Of a DNA stretch of 37,442 nt, positions 7,726-16,849 are shown piece by piece. The notes under the pieces are model-generated. The model was not told where the DNA came from. It ran no database searches and saw only the letters and a program-made list of their open reading frames with translations. This DNA is from Thermodesulfobacteriota bacterium (lineage in GTDB: Bacteria; Desulfobacterota; DSM-4660; Desulfatiglandales; Desulfatiglandaceae): positions 1 to 37,442 of the forward strand of contig JANQDY010000081.1 in NCBI GenBank assembly GCA_028278625.1. The letters run 5' to 3'. How positions within the stretch are numbered: position 1 is the first letter of the stretch; each line of letters begins with the position of its first letter. Both the position numbers and the translations under genes were made by a program.

Positions 7726-9327
7726 ATGTCCATATCAAAAGAGGTTTATCGCGTGATGGAAGCCGTTGTGGGCCCCGAAAACATCTCCGATGATCCGGTT
7801 ATCTGCGAATCGTACCGAAGCGGTCCGGGGGGTTACGAAAACAGTCTGGGATACGAACGGGTGATGACCACCATTCCGGGATGCGTCATCATGCCCAAAA
7901 CCACCCAGGAGGTGCAGCAGATCGTAAAGGTCTGCTACCGCCACGACATCCCCTATGTGCCCTACAGCACCGGTTTTTATGGTCCAAGGTCCCATCCCCA
8001 TGTGGAAGAGGCACTCTTGATCGACCTTAAACGGATGAACGATTTCATTCTGGATGAGAAGCACTTTTATATCGAAGTGGGACCCGGCATGGTCTATTCG
8101 CCCATACAGGAAGAATGCATGAAACACGGGGCCTATGTGGTGATCGGCGGCGGGGGTGCGCAGGCATCGGCCATTGCCAACCTGATCGGAGACGGCTGGT
8201 CTCCCCTGAGCCATCGGATCGGACTCCCTCACCGCCGCATTCTGGGGACCGAAGTGGTGATGCCCGACGGTGAGATCGTTCGCATGGGCTCATTGGCCAC
8301 CGGCGACGACCCCTTCTGGGGTGAAGGCCCCGGACCGGACCTTAGGGGACTTTTGAGAGGGTATACGGGCCTTCGCGGCTGTCTGGGGATTGTTACCCGA
8401 ATGGCCATCAAGACGCTTCCCTTTCAGCCGGAACGGCTGGAACCCACCGGCATTTCTCCCAACACGGCCCTGGCATTGCCTGAAAAGCGGGTCAAATGGA
8501 TCAACTTCACCGTCCCCTCCAAAGAGGCCCAGGTACAGGCCATGCGGGAAATCGGACACGCCGAGATCGGCGGGGCCGTCACCAAGGTGCCCCTGTTCTG
8601 GCGTGCCATCGCCAAGGCGGAGTGTAAAGAAGAGTTCTGGGATATCTGGGGCAAGGAAACCGAGGAGTCCATTGCCAATTTCTTTATTGTCAGGGTCCTG
8701 CTCATCGGTTTCACCTCGGAAGAACAGATGGATTACGACGAGAAGGTGCTCATGGACATCATGGAGCCATTAGGGGGTATTGCACGCCGTACCAAACCGT
8801 CCGACGAGTCCTGGATCAAGAATGCCGATTCCGCCGGCATGTGGCTCATGTGCGGCGGGTACGTGTCCGTGGACTACGTCATTGAGACCCTCACCCAGTC
8901 CATTCAGCATGGGCCGGAATACGCTGAAGTGAAAAAGAAATACACCCCGCCGCTCATGCCCGATTACGGGGATCCCGGATGGTTCCAGAGTTTTGAAATG
9001 GGCCATCAGGGCTATTCGGAATTTCTGGTATACTGGGATCCGGATGACAACACCGACGGGGTGGACCAGTTCTACCTGGATACTTCCAAAATGAACATCC
9101 GGAACCGAACCTATACCTCGCTCTTGGGACCCCATCAGCCCCTCTACCTCACCGGGCCCAAATACGGTCCCAATTACCACGAATTTCTATTGAAGGTAAA
9201 AGACGCGTTCGATCCCAAATGGATGAGCCATCCGCCGGTCCCCCTGGCCCACGATGTTTTCGTGGAACGGGCCCCCTGGATGCATCACATGAAAGACTGG
9301 GAGTCTCCCGAGGATCTGCCGGAATAG
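7726..9327 (+). CDS. FAD-linked oxidase (GlcD-like), second of two
   Basis: ATG 7726 is preceded by AAAGGAGG and gives 533 residues. It is a second PCMH-type FAD-binding oxidase: GCVIMPKTTQEVQQIVKVCY, YVPYSTGFYGPRSHPHVEEA, LLIDLKRMNDFILDEKHFYIEVGPG, then the glycine-rich VIGGGGAQASAIANLIGDG, and GYTGLRGCLGIVTRMAIK at the end of the FAD domain. The C-terminal half is divergent and ends DAFDPKWMSHPP, the equivalent of the usual FDP...NPG motif. It is clearly paralogous in fold to the gene at 4912 but not a recent duplicate. Two catalytic-type FAD subunits around one Fe-S subunit suggest a heterotrimer in which one may be structural, as in GlcD/GlcE. Substrate not predictable. Confidence 0.85.
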   Translation: MSISKEVYRVMEAVVGPENISDDPVICESYRSGPGGYENSLGYERVMTTIPGCVIMPKTTQEVQQIVKVCYRHDIPYVPYSTGFYGPRSHPHVEEALLIDLKRMNDFILDEKHFYIEVGPGMVYSPIQEECMKHGAYVVIGGGGAQASAIANLIGDGWSPLSHRIGLPHRRILGTEVVMPDGEIVRMGSLATGDDPFWGEGPGPDLRGLLRGYTGLRGCLGIVTRMAIKTLPFQPERLEPTGISPNTALALPEKRVKWINFTVPSKEAQVQAMREIGHAEIGGAVTKVPLFWRAIAKAECKEEFWDIWGKETEESIANFFIVRVLLIGFTSEEQMDYDEKVLMDIMEPLGGIARRTKPSDESWIKNADSAGMWLMCGGYVSVDYVIETLTQSIQHGPEYAEVKKKYTPPLMPDYGDPGWFQSFEMGHQGYSEFLVYWDPDDNTDGVDQFYLDTSKMNIRNRTYTSLLGPHQPLYLTGPKYGPNYHEFLLKVKDAFDPKWMSHPPVPLAHDVFVERAPWMHHMKDWESPEDLPE

Positions 9328-9358
9328 CACGACAATTAAATATGGAAACGGGGTTCAT

Positions 9359-9394
9359 GGGGTCAGGGTGAATAGAAATGCGACCCTGAGCCCC
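9359..9394 (+). other. Intergenic stem-loop between FAD oxidase and acyl-CoA ligase
   Basis: GGGGTCAGGGT (9359-9369) pairs with ACCCTGAGCCCC (9383-9394) with one bulged base and a 13-base loop. No T-run follows, so it is not a standard terminator. It may be a processing or mRNA-stabilising hairpin, or mark the end of the first transcript. Confidence 0.5.
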
Positions 9395-9440
9395 ATAATC
9401 CCCATAAAACGTTCAACACCAGGAGAAAGGAGAATGTCCC

Positions 9441-11000
9441 ATGCCTATGGGCGACATGGTCCGGAGAAGCGCGGAGAGGTTTCCGGATAAGACGGCCATT
9501 ATCTTTCAGGACAAACGGATCACCTATGGGGAATTGAACCGGCGGGTGAACCGGTTGGCCAACCGGCTTCTGGATATGGGCGGGAAAAAGGGGGATCGGT
9601 TGGCCGTTGTGCTGCACAATTGCCCGGAATATATCGAAACCTACTTTGCCTGCGCCAAATCGGGTTTGATATTTGTTCCCATCAACAACCTGCTCAAGAA
9701 GGGGGAACTGACACAGATCATCGAATACATCAAGCCCCGGTTCCTGCTGGTGGATTCTGATTTTGAGGATCTCATCCGGGAAGCAACGGGTGGGATGGAT
9801 TTTGTGGAATTCCATATAAGTTTGGGCAAAGCCCCGTCACCTCCATTTACTGCCTATGAAAATACCCTGGGCCTTGGAGATAACAAAGAACCGGAATCGG
9901 ACATATCAAAAGACGATATCATGAGCATATTTCTCACTTCCGGCACCACGGGCCTTCCCAAAGGGGCCATGCGGACCCATCACCAGGATTATCAGAACGC
10001 CCTTACTTGCGCTCTCGAAATGAAGCTGGACGTAAATGATCGGACCGTGCTCCTGTTTCCCCTGTACCACGTCACCTTCGAGGACCATACCCGCCATTTC
10101 CTCATGGGGAACACGGTTTACATTCGAAAAGAGGGGGCTTTCGACCCCAAGGAAGTATTGGACATCCTCTCCCGTGAAAAGATCACCACCTGTCAGTTTG
10201 TGCCCACCATGATCAACGCCATGCTTCAGGAGAAAAGCATCGAGGATTATGATTTGAGCCACCTCCGACTCATTCCCTATGCGGCTTCTCCCATGCCCGT
10301 TGAGCTGTTGAAGCGGGCCATGGCGCGATTCCAATGTCGCTTTATCCAATTCTACGGGCAGACCGAGACCGGTCCGCTGGTCACGGTCCTGCCGCCGGAG
10401 GCTCATGTGCTTGAAGGAACGGAGGCTCAACTGGAGAAGCTGGCGTCGGCCGGCCGTGCCGCCTTGAACTGCGATGTGCGGATCGTGGACGATGAGGGGA
10501 ATGACCTGCCGGTGGGAACCATTGGCGAAATTGCGGTGCGCAGTGAAACGTTGGCTGCGGGCTATTGGAATCTTCCTGAGAAGACGGCGGAAAGCATGAA
10601 GGACGGATTGCGTCTCACCGGAGATTTTGGAAGGTTCGATGCCGATAAATACGTCTACATCGTGGATCGCAAAAACGACATGATCATCAGCGGCGGAAAG
10701 AACATCTACCCGAGGGAGGTGGAAGAGGTCATTTACAGCCACGAAGCGGTGCTGGACGTGGCGGTGGTGGGGATTCCCGACGATTACTGGGGAGAGGCGG
10801 TCAAGGCCCTGATCGTATTGAAAGAGGGCATGACCGCCACCGAGGATGAGGTGATCGCCCTTTGCCGGGAGCGCCTGGCCAGCTACAAGAAACCCAAAAG
10901 CGTGGAATTCAGGGACGAACTCCCCAGAAGCCCCACCGGGAAGATATTGAAACGAGAAATTAGAGATGAATACTGGAAATCGAAGGACCGTCGGGTCTAA
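9441..11000 (+). CDS. AMP-forming acyl-CoA synthetase (ligase)
   Basis: This 519-residue ANL-superfamily adenylate-forming enzyme converts a carboxylic acid, ATP and CoA to the acyl-CoA, AMP and pyrophosphate. Visible motifs: P-loop A3 FLTSGTTGLPKGAM (about residues 164-177), A5 QFYGQTETGP, A7 LTGDFGRFD, A8 hinge DRKNDMIISGGKNIYPREVEEV, and the C-terminal lysine motif SPTGKILKREI. All key residues are present, including the terminal catalytic Lys. ATG 9441 lies downstream of AGGAGAAAGGAG; an ATG at 9447 is also possible. Located between the oxidase module and the TRAP transporter, it probably activates the imported acid. Aromatic, cyclic and short fatty acids are all possible. Confidence 0.9.
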   Translation: MPMGDMVRRSAERFPDKTAIIFQDKRITYGELNRRVNRLANRLLDMGGKKGDRLAVVLHNCPEYIETYFACAKSGLIFVPINNLLKKGELTQIIEYIKPRFLLVDSDFEDLIREATGGMDFVEFHISLGKAPSPPFTAYENTLGLGDNKEPESDISKDDIMSIFLTSGTTGLPKGAMRTHHQDYQNALTCALEMKLDVNDRTVLLFPLYHVTFEDHTRHFLMGNTVYIRKEGAFDPKEVLDILSREKITTCQFVPTMINAMLQEKSIEDYDLSHLRLIPYAASPMPVELLKRAMARFQCRFIQFYGQTETGPLVTVLPPEAHVLEGTEAQLEKLASAGRAALNCDVRIVDDEGNDLPVGTIGEIAVRSETLAAGYWNLPEKTAESMKDGLRLTGDFGRFDADKYVYIVDRKNDMIISGGKNIYPREVEEVIYSHEAVLDVAVVGIPDDYWGEAVKALIVLKEGMTATEDEVIALCRERLASYKKPKSVEFRDELPRSPTGKILKREIRDEYWKSKDRRV

Positions 11001-11118
11001 GGCAACCAAAAGGGGGTGATCACGAAAGAGGCCAAACCAGATGATAAGATGGGTGGATGGTGTGTTTTATCAGGAAAATTTGGTGTTTCACAAACAAGTT
11101 CAATGAAGGAGATTAGAC

Positions 11119-12132
11119 ATGAAAAAGGCATTATGGTTGATATTGGCTGTTTTCTTTGTTTTTGGTTTGCTGACGGGCAGTGCAAATGCCGGCCCCATTG
11201 TCATCAAAGCGTTAACGGCGTTTCCAAAGAACCATCTGAACAATGATCCGGTTCCCATTTTCATCCAAAAAGTCAACGAAAAAGCCAAAGGGCGCCTCAA
11301 AATCGACTGGATCGGCGGTCCCGAGGTCATAAAGACATTTGACCAGGTCCATGCCCTCAAGGCAGGCACCATTGACATGCTGCTGTACTATCCCTTCGGC
11401 TACATGAAGCCGGTGATGCCCGAGGCATGGGCCAAGGGACTGACCCTTCTGGCGGAATGGGAAGAACGGAAAACAGGCCTCTACGACCTGTGGTGCGAGA
11501 TATTCGCCAAGAGAGTAAACGCCAAGTACCTGGGCCGGCTTCACAGTCTGATCCCTTTTACGGTCTTTACCAACAAAAAGATCACCAAGGTGGAAGATTT
11601 CAAAGGTCTGAAAATGCGGGTCATGCCCCTCTATATCCCGGCGCTCAAAGCATTGGGCGCAACGCCGGTCACCATTCCGCCCACGGAGATCTATACCGCC
11701 ATGGAGCGGGGGGTGGTGGATGGGTTTATGTGGCCCAATGTGGGCATGATCAGCTGGGGGCTTCAGGAAGTGACCAAGTACCAACTGAAACCGGGGGTTT
11801 TCGCCATGGAACCGGCCACCATGATCAACCTGAAAAAGTGGAACAAGATCCCCAAGGACCTGCAGGAAATGATGATGGAGGTGATGAAGGACACGGAATA
11901 TATCGCCACCATGCGCTGCATCATGATCGAACAGAAGGAGGAGGCGGTGAGAAAGGCGGCCGGTATGGAAACGATTACACTCCCCCCCGAAGAGGCCAAG
12001 AAATTCCTGGAAATCTGTTATGACAAGACCTGGGAATTCGTGACCGGGATGGCACCTGATTATGCCCCGCAATTGAGAAAACTCTCTTCACCCGAAGCCC
12101 TGCCCAAGGGAGCATTCCCCTGGCGGAAGTAG
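11119..12132 (+). CDS. dctP: TRAP transporter periplasmic substrate-binding protein (DctP family)
   Basis: A 337-residue secreted protein with a clear signal peptide: basic MKK start, hydrophobic core WLILAVFFVFGLLTG, and likely cleavage after SANA (about residue 24). DctP-family features follow, including FVxxVNEKAKGRLKID-like strand-helix, KTFDQVHALKAGTIDML, FTNKKITKVEDFKGLKMRV, and IPPTEIYTAMERGVVDGF. The conserved Arg of KMRV contacts the substrate carboxylate in characterised members, so an organic acid is the expected ligand. GAAGGAG lies 6 bases before ATG 11119. It is first in a dctP-dctQ-dctM series placed between a CoA ligase and a molybdenum hydroxylase, suggesting it captures the acid degraded by the cluster. 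Confidence 0.93.
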   Translation: MKKALWLILAVFFVFGLLTGSANAGPIVIKALTAFPKNHLNNDPVPIFIQKVNEKAKGRLKIDWIGGPEVIKTFDQVHALKAGTIDMLLYYPFGYMKPVMPEAWAKGLTLLAEWEERKTGLYDLWCEIFAKRVNAKYLGRLHSLIPFTVFTNKKITKVEDFKGLKMRVMPLYIPALKALGATPVTIPPTEIYTAMERGVVDGFMWPNVGMISWGLQEVTKYQLKPGVFAMEPATMINLKKWNKIPKDLQEMMMEVMKDTEYIATMRCIMIEQKEEAVRKAAGMETITLPPEEAKKFLEICYDKTWEFVTGMAPDYAPQLRKLSSPEALPKGAFPWRK

Positions 12133-12163
12133 GACCTTTGTCCTTGAAGGATTAGGCAGTATT

Positions 12164-12198
12164 GGGGGATGTCCCTGCGGTTCGTCGGGACGTCCCCC
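12164..12198 (+). other. Strong stem-loop between dctP and dctQ
   Basis: GGGGGATGTCCC (12164-12175) pairs with GGGACGTCCCCC (12187-12198) over 12 base pairs, including one T-G wobble, around an 11-base loop. There is no T-run after it. A stable hairpin behind a binding-protein gene usually protects the upstream mRNA or partly stops transcription, giving more binding protein than membrane subunits. Confidence 0.65.
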
Positions 12199-12225
12199 CT
12201 TGAGAAATAATGCATTGTCTGGGAT

Positions 12226-12723
12226 ATGGGGATGGAAAAAAAAGGGTTTTTCGACTGGTTGATTGACACGATGGCCTTTGTTGCGGGCATTCTTCTTGTT
12301 TTAGCGGTGCTGATCGTCTCCTTTGAGATCTGCATGCGCTATTTCTTTCAACAGCCGCAGGTATGGACGGTGGAGGTATGTGAATTCATACTCTTTATTC
12401 TGGCCTTTCTGGGCGCGCCGTGGCTCTTAAAAAAGGGAGGACACGCCAGCGTCGATATTGTGGTGGAGAGAATGGGTCCGGGGCTCAAGCGATATGCCAG
12501 TCTTTTCGCCAGCGCCGTGGGAATACTGGTCTCTCTGGTGCTGGTCTGGTTCAGCCTCATGACCAGTTGGCAATGCTACACCGACGGCGTGGTGCTGACC
12601 AAGACGCTTACGGTTTCCAAATACTACTTTCTGCTCTTTATCGCTCTAGGGTATTTCTGCCTGATGATTGAATTTGGGAGGCAATTCATTCGAAAGATGA
12701 AGAAAGACAAGGGGGTGTCCTGA
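12226..12723 (+). CDS. dctQ: TRAP transporter small permease (DctQ family)
   Basis: A 165-residue membrane protein with four hydrophobic helices, roughly at residues 15-35, 48-66, 85-108 and 125-147. It carries the DctQ signature pattern around CMRYFFQQPQVWTVEVCEF and LGAPWLLKKGGHASVDIV. DctQ forms the membrane complex with the large DctM subunit. ATG 12226 and ATG 12232 are both possible starts. Its stop codon overlaps the start of dctM by one base, so the two are translationally coupled. Confidence 0.92.
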   Translation: MGMEKKGFFDWLIDTMAFVAGILLVLAVLIVSFEICMRYFFQQPQVWTVEVCEFILFILAFLGAPWLLKKGGHASVDIVVERMGPGLKRYASLFASAVGILVSLVLVWFSLMTSWQCYTDGVVLTKTLTVSKYYFLLFIALGYFCLMIEFGRQFIRKMKKDKGVS

Positions 12724-14036
12724 TGGAGTGGTGGATCCTTCTTCTGTTGATCGTCGGGGTTTTCTTGTTGCTCCTGGCGGTGGGACTTCCCGTATTCTTG
12801 GCCTTTACCGTGGTGGATGTGCTGGGCATCTATTTCCTCTGGGGAGGGAGCGCAGGCCTAAGCCAGCTCGTTCATTCTGTTTTTAGCGCCATCAGCAGTT
12901 TTGTCCTGTTGCCGGTACCCCTCTTTGTGTTGATGGGAGAATTGCTGTTTCAATCGGGCGTCTTTGTGCAAGCCCTGGACACCCTGGACAAATGGATGGG
13001 GCGTTTGCCGGGCAGGTTGTGTATTCTCAGCGTGGGCGGTGGAACGCTCTTTTCAACGCTCAGCGGCTCCAGCATGGGAACCTCCGCCATGTTGGGCTCC
13101 CTGCTGCTGCCCGAGATGGAAAAGAGGGGATATCACAAGACCATGGCCATTGGGAGTTGCATGAGCGGGGCCCTGGCCATGATCATTCCCCCCAGCGCCC
13201 TGGCGGTGATCATGGGAAGCCTCATGGAGGTCTCCATCGGGAAGCTGCTCATATCCGGGGTGGTGCCGGGCCTTTTGATGGCGGCATTGTACGTGACCTA
13301 CATCGTGGGGCGATGCGCCCTACAGCCTTCGCTGGCACCAGACTATGTGCCGGAAAAAGTTGCCTGGTCCGTGAAAATCAGCGCTTTCGTAAAACACGTC
13401 CTCCCTTTTGGCACCATTATCTTCGTGGTGACGGGTCTGATTTTCGCGGGCCTGGCAACACCCACCGAAGCTGCCGGGTTGGGGGTTGTGGCAACCGCGG
13501 TGGTGGTGGCCGCCTATAGAAAGCTAACCCTTGGCATCATTCGAAAATCGGTGGAATCGACCCTGCGTATTACGGTGATGATGTTCATGATACTGACGGG
13601 AAGCACCGCTTTCAGCCAGATTCTGGCCTTTACCGGCGCAAGCCGTGGCCTGGTGGAACTGGTGGTCAGTTTTCCCTTTCCGGATATCCTGATCGTTGGT
13701 GTCATGCAGTTTCTGATGATTGTTTTGGGAACCTTCATGGAGCCGGTTTCCATCATGATGATCACCTTTCCCGTGTACATGCCCATCGTGAATGCCTTCG
13801 AGTTTGATCCCGTATGGTTTGGCCTCTTAACCCTGATCAATATGGAAATCGGGATGAAAACGCCGCCCTTTGGAATGGTTCTCTTCGTGATGAAGGGCGT
13901 GGTGCCGCCAAAAACCACCATGATGGACATTTATCGATCGGTCACCCCTTTTGTTACCATCGACATGGTGGCCATGCTCCTGATTATGATTTTTCCAATC
14001 ATCGCAACGCTTCTGCCGAGCCTGATGAAGTATTAG
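12723..14036 (+). CDS. dctM: TRAP transporter large permease (DctM family)
   Basis: A 437-residue polytopic protein of the DctM family, the sodium- or proton-coupled transport subunit. Family stretches include LPVFLAFTVVDVLGIYFLWG, LLPVPLFVLMGELLFQSGV, GGGTLFSTLSGSSMGTSAMLGSLLLPEM, IPPSALAVIMGSLMEVSIGKLL, GLATPTEAAGLGV and MEIGMKTPPFGMVLFV. The GSS and TPTEAAG segments correspond to the ion and substrate region of known structures. Length and motifs are normal. It is followed by only 13 bases before the [2Fe-2S] subunit gene, so importer and molybdenum enzyme are very likely co-transcribed. Confidence 0.94.
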   Translation: MEWWILLLLIVGVFLLLLAVGLPVFLAFTVVDVLGIYFLWGGSAGLSQLVHSVFSAISSFVLLPVPLFVLMGELLFQSGVFVQALDTLDKWMGRLPGRLCILSVGGGTLFSTLSGSSMGTSAMLGSLLLPEMEKRGYHKTMAIGSCMSGALAMIIPPSALAVIMGSLMEVSIGKLLISGVVPGLLMAALYVTYIVGRCALQPSLAPDYVPEKVAWSVKISAFVKHVLPFGTIIFVVTGLIFAGLATPTEAAGLGVVATAVVVAAYRKLTLGIIRKSVESTLRITVMMFMILTGSTAFSQILAFTGASRGLVELVVSFPFPDILIVGVMQFLMIVLGTFMEPVSIMMITFPVYMPIVNAFEFDPVWFGLLTLINMEIGMKTPPFGMVLFVMKGVVPPKTTMMDIYRSVTPFVTIDMVAMLLIMIFPIIATLLPSLMKY

Positions 14037-14049
14037 GAGAACTGGGAAC

Positions 14050-14577
14050 ATGAAACCGGAAGAAAAATCAGCCGCCGAAAAATCCCTTTTGCACTTAACC
14101 GTCAATCAAAAGCCCTATGACCTTGCAATGGGACTTGCGCAGGGGGCGGTCTCCCCCACGGATACCCTTGCCCAAACGCTCAGGGAAACGCTGGGGCTTA
14201 CGGGAACCAAGATCGGCTGTGACCAGGGATCCTGCGGATCCTGCACGGTGCTGATGAACGGGAATCCGATACTTTCCTGCATGACCCTGACCATCGAATG
14301 CGACGGCGCCCACATCACCACCATTGAGGGTCTGGAGGATCAAGAGACCGGCCGGCTTCATCCGCTGCAGCAATCCTTTGTGGATCATACCGCCTTTCAG
14401 TGCGGTTTCTGCACACCTGGGATCCTCATGAGCGCCAAGGCATTGCTGGACAGGGACCCTGCCCCGGGTGTTGATGCCGTAAAGAACGCCCTGTCGGGAC
14501 ATTACTGTCGCTGCATCTCCAATTATGAGGTGGTTGAAGCGGTGCTGGATGCGGCTAAAAAGGCGGAACATGACTGA
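14050..14577 (+). CDS. Molybdenum hydroxylase [2Fe-2S] subunit (HcrC/CoxS-like)
   Basis: A 175-residue protein with both [2Fe-2S] domains. The plant-ferredoxin domain has CDQGSCGSC...C (residues 58-79). The helical domain has CGFCTPG near 118-124 and HYCRC near 153-157. It links the molybdenum centre of the large subunit to the FAD subunit. An N-terminal extension of about 12 residues precedes the usual beginning. AGGAG stands 10 bases before ATG 14050. The stop overlaps the large-subunit start (ATGACTGA). Gene order [2Fe-2S], Mo, FAD is normal for the family. All eight Cys are present, so this copy looks functional, in contrast to the fragment at 1281. Confidence 0.92.
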   Translation: MKPEEKSAAEKSLLHLTVNQKPYDLAMGLAQGAVSPTDTLAQTLRETLGLTGTKIGCDQGSCGSCTVLMNGNPILSCMTLTIECDGAHITTIEGLEDQETGRLHPLQQSFVDHTAFQCGFCTPGILMSAKALLDRDPAPGVDAVKNALSGHYCRCISNYEVVEAVLDAAKKAEHD

Positions 14578-16849
14578 ACCCTACAGATATATCGGAAAGG
14601 AAACGCCCCGCAAGGATGCCCGGGACATTGTTACGGGCAGGGCCAATTATATCGACGATATCAAGGTTCCGGGAACCCTTTATGGAAAGATTTTGAGAAG
14701 CCCCCATGCCCATGCCGAGATTGTAGATATCGATTGCAGCCGCGCCAAAGCCCTCGGGGGGGTGAGGGCGGTCCTTACCCATGAGGATATTCCGGCCTGG
14801 GAATGGGGGATTCCCAAGCACATCAGGGTATTGGACAAAAAGGTCCGCTATGTGGGGGATGCGGTGGCCATGGTGGCAGCCGACACCCTGGAAATTGCCG
14901 AGGAAGCCCTTGAATTGATCTCGGTGGAATACAAACCGCTGCCGGCCGTCTATGATGTTTTGGCATCCATGCATACGGATGCGCCGCCCCTCTATGATCA
15001 ATATCCTCACAACACATACCCGGAGGAGCCACCCGCCTATGAGCCGGGGCTGCTCAACGGTCTTCATATGGGCGATGTGGATCAGGGGTTTTCTGATGCG
15101 GATGTCATTTCGGAAGGAACCTGCGCCTACGAGATTTTCCCAAACCCCATGCCCCCTGAACCACCGGGGGTCATTGCCGTCTGGGAGACAAGCGATCGCC
15201 TGACCATCTATACCCCCAGCCAGTCCATCGCCTTTAACCGGCTTATCGGCATCCCCTTTATCGGCATGGCCGATATGCGGGCCATCAGCACCCATTGCGG
15301 CGGCAGCTACGGCACCAAAAACGCCAATCTGACGCCGGTGGGGTATGCGGCCCTGCTCTCAAAAGCCACGGGACGACCGGTAAAAGTCTATTACACCAAG
15401 GAAGAGCATTTTCACGCCTATTCCTTGCGCCTGGGCTCACGGATTCATGCCAGAGTGGGGATGAAGGAAGACGGCACCCTCACCGCCATTTCCGGTGAAT
15501 GGCTTGTGAACAGCGGTTCGGCGTCGGAATCGGGTCCCTTCCAGATCGCCGTGGGTTGCGGCGAACTGCAACTCCTTTTGCGGTGCCCCAACTGGGATTT
15601 GAGCTCAAAACTGGTCTGCACCAACCGATCCCCTTCAGGCATCGTCCGGGGGTATGGGGGCCAGGAACTTGAGAGTTCCATCCTGCCGGTGATATCCCTG
15701 GCCATGGAAAAGGCCGGTCTCGATCCGGTGGATTTCTTCAAGAAAAACATCGTCAAAGGGGGAGACGGCTATTTCTGGCGGGAAGGGAACTGGTGGACCT
15801 ATCGGGGTATCGATTTTGTGAAAGCCATTGAAAAAGGTGCCGAAGCCTTTGGCTGGAAAAATAAATGGCGGGGATGGGGAAAACCCGCATCCGTAAAGGG
15901 CGTCAAACAAAAGGGTGTGGGCGTTGGGGTCCACGGCAACGCCGACGTGGGAGAAGACGCCAGCGAGGCCCTGGTCAGGGTGACCCCGGACGGCCGGGCC
16001 ACGGTCCACTGCTGTGTGTCCGAATCCGGACCCGGTCAACGGAGCAGCCTGTGCAAGATGGCCGCGGAAGTGCTGAAGCTCCCCTTGGAAAAAGTCACCA
16101 TGTCGCCCCCCGATACCCAGGTGAATCCTTTTGAATTCGGGCTCATGGGGTCCCGGGGTACCTATGCGGTGGGGTCCGCCGTGATCGCGGCGGCTGAGGA
16201 TGCCCGGAGGAAACTGCTGGAAATGGCGGCCCTGGTTCTGGATGCCACGCCCCAACAACTGGATACGGAAGCAGCAAAGATCTATGTGATCGGCAGGCCC
16301 GAACAGAAAATCCCCTGGCGCCGCGTCACCGGAATCACCCGTACCGTGACAGGCGAAGGACGCTTTGATCCCGACTACTCCCTGTGCAATTTTCTGATGA
16401 CCTTTGTTGAAGTGGAAGTGGATACGGAGACGGGGAGGGTGGATCTGATTCATGTGCTCAATGCCACCGATTGCGGCCGGATCATTTCTCCAAAGGCCCT
16501 TCAAGGACAGCTTCACGGCGCTTTGGGTTCGGCAGGAATGGATACCGCCATTTTCGAGGAGACGATCCTGGACAAAAACACGGGGCGCATGCTGAACGGC
16601 AATATGATTGACTACAAATGGCGCACCTTTCTTGATATGCCCGATTTTAAGAACGTGATTTTGGAAACACCGGCCCCTTCACACCGCTTCGGTGCCCTGG
16701 GAGTGGGTGAAATCGCCACTTCCCCGGGCCCAAGCGCCGTGCTGATGGCCGTATATAATGCCATCGGCACAAGGATTATGAACTATCCCTTGACAGCCGA
16801 CAAAATTCTGAAAGCCCTGGGCAAGGTGTCGGAGGGAAAAACCGCATGA
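14570..16849 (+). CDS. Molybdenum hydroxylase large, Mo-cofactor-binding subunit (HcrA/CoxL-like)
   Basis: ATG 14570 overlaps the previous stop and gives 759 residues, the normal length for HcrA-type subunits. Domains: N-terminal a/b hammerhead (about 1-130, with RKDARDIVTGRANYIDDI), then the molybdopterin-binding domains, ending in FGALGVGEIATSP, whose Glu is the base in xanthine-dehydrogenase-family active sites. The loop that is normally GGGFGG reads GGSYGTK here (near residue 242), a departure close to the cofactor. No Cys of the CO-dehydrogenase AYxCSFR loop is visible. The reaction may be reductive dehydroxylation of a hydroxyaryl-CoA, as in 4-hydroxybenzoyl-CoA reductase, or hydroxylation or dehydrogenation of another CoA ester or heterocycle. 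Confidence 0.9.
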   Translation: MTEPYRYIGKETPRKDARDIVTGRANYIDDIKVPGTLYGKILRSPHAHAEIVDIDCSRAKALGGVRAVLTHEDIPAWEWGIPKHIRVLDKKVRYVGDAVAMVAADTLEIAEEALELISVEYKPLPAVYDVLASMHTDAPPLYDQYPHNTYPEEPPAYEPGLLNGLHMGDVDQGFSDADVISEGTCAYEIFPNPMPPEPPGVIAVWETSDRLTIYTPSQSIAFNRLIGIPFIGMADMRAISTHCGGSYGTKNANLTPVGYAALLSKATGRPVKVYYTKEEHFHAYSLRLGSRIHARVGMKEDGTLTAISGEWLVNSGSASESGPFQIAVGCGELQLLLRCPNWDLSSKLVCTNRSPSGIVRGYGGQELESSILPVISLAMEKAGLDPVDFFKKNIVKGGDGYFWREGNWWTYRGIDFVKAIEKGAEAFGWKNKWRGWGKPASVKGVKQKGVGVGVHGNADVGEDASEALVRVTPDGRATVHCCVSESGPGQRSSLCKMAAEVLKLPLEKVTMSPPDTQVNPFEFGLMGSRGTYAVGSAVIAAAEDARRKLLEMAALVLDATPQQLDTEAAKIYVIGRPEQKIPWRRVTGITRTVTGEGRFDPDYSLCNFLMTFVEVEVDTETGRVDLIHVLNATDCGRIISPKALQGQLHGALGSAGMDTAIFEETILDKNTGRMLNGNMIDYKWRTFLDMPDFKNVILETPAPSHRFGALGVGEIATSPGPSAVLMAVYNAIGTRIMNYPLTADKILKALGKVSEGKTA

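Noticed and set aside
9906..11009. Long open frame (367 codons) on the minus strand inside the acyl-CoA ligase
   Set aside because: It is antisense to a clear ligase with all motifs; the His/Gly/Val-rich composition is typical of a shadow frame.
15635..16516. 293-codon minus-strand frame inside the intact large subunit
   Set aside because: Shadow of the Mo-binding subunit gene; no recognisable domain.
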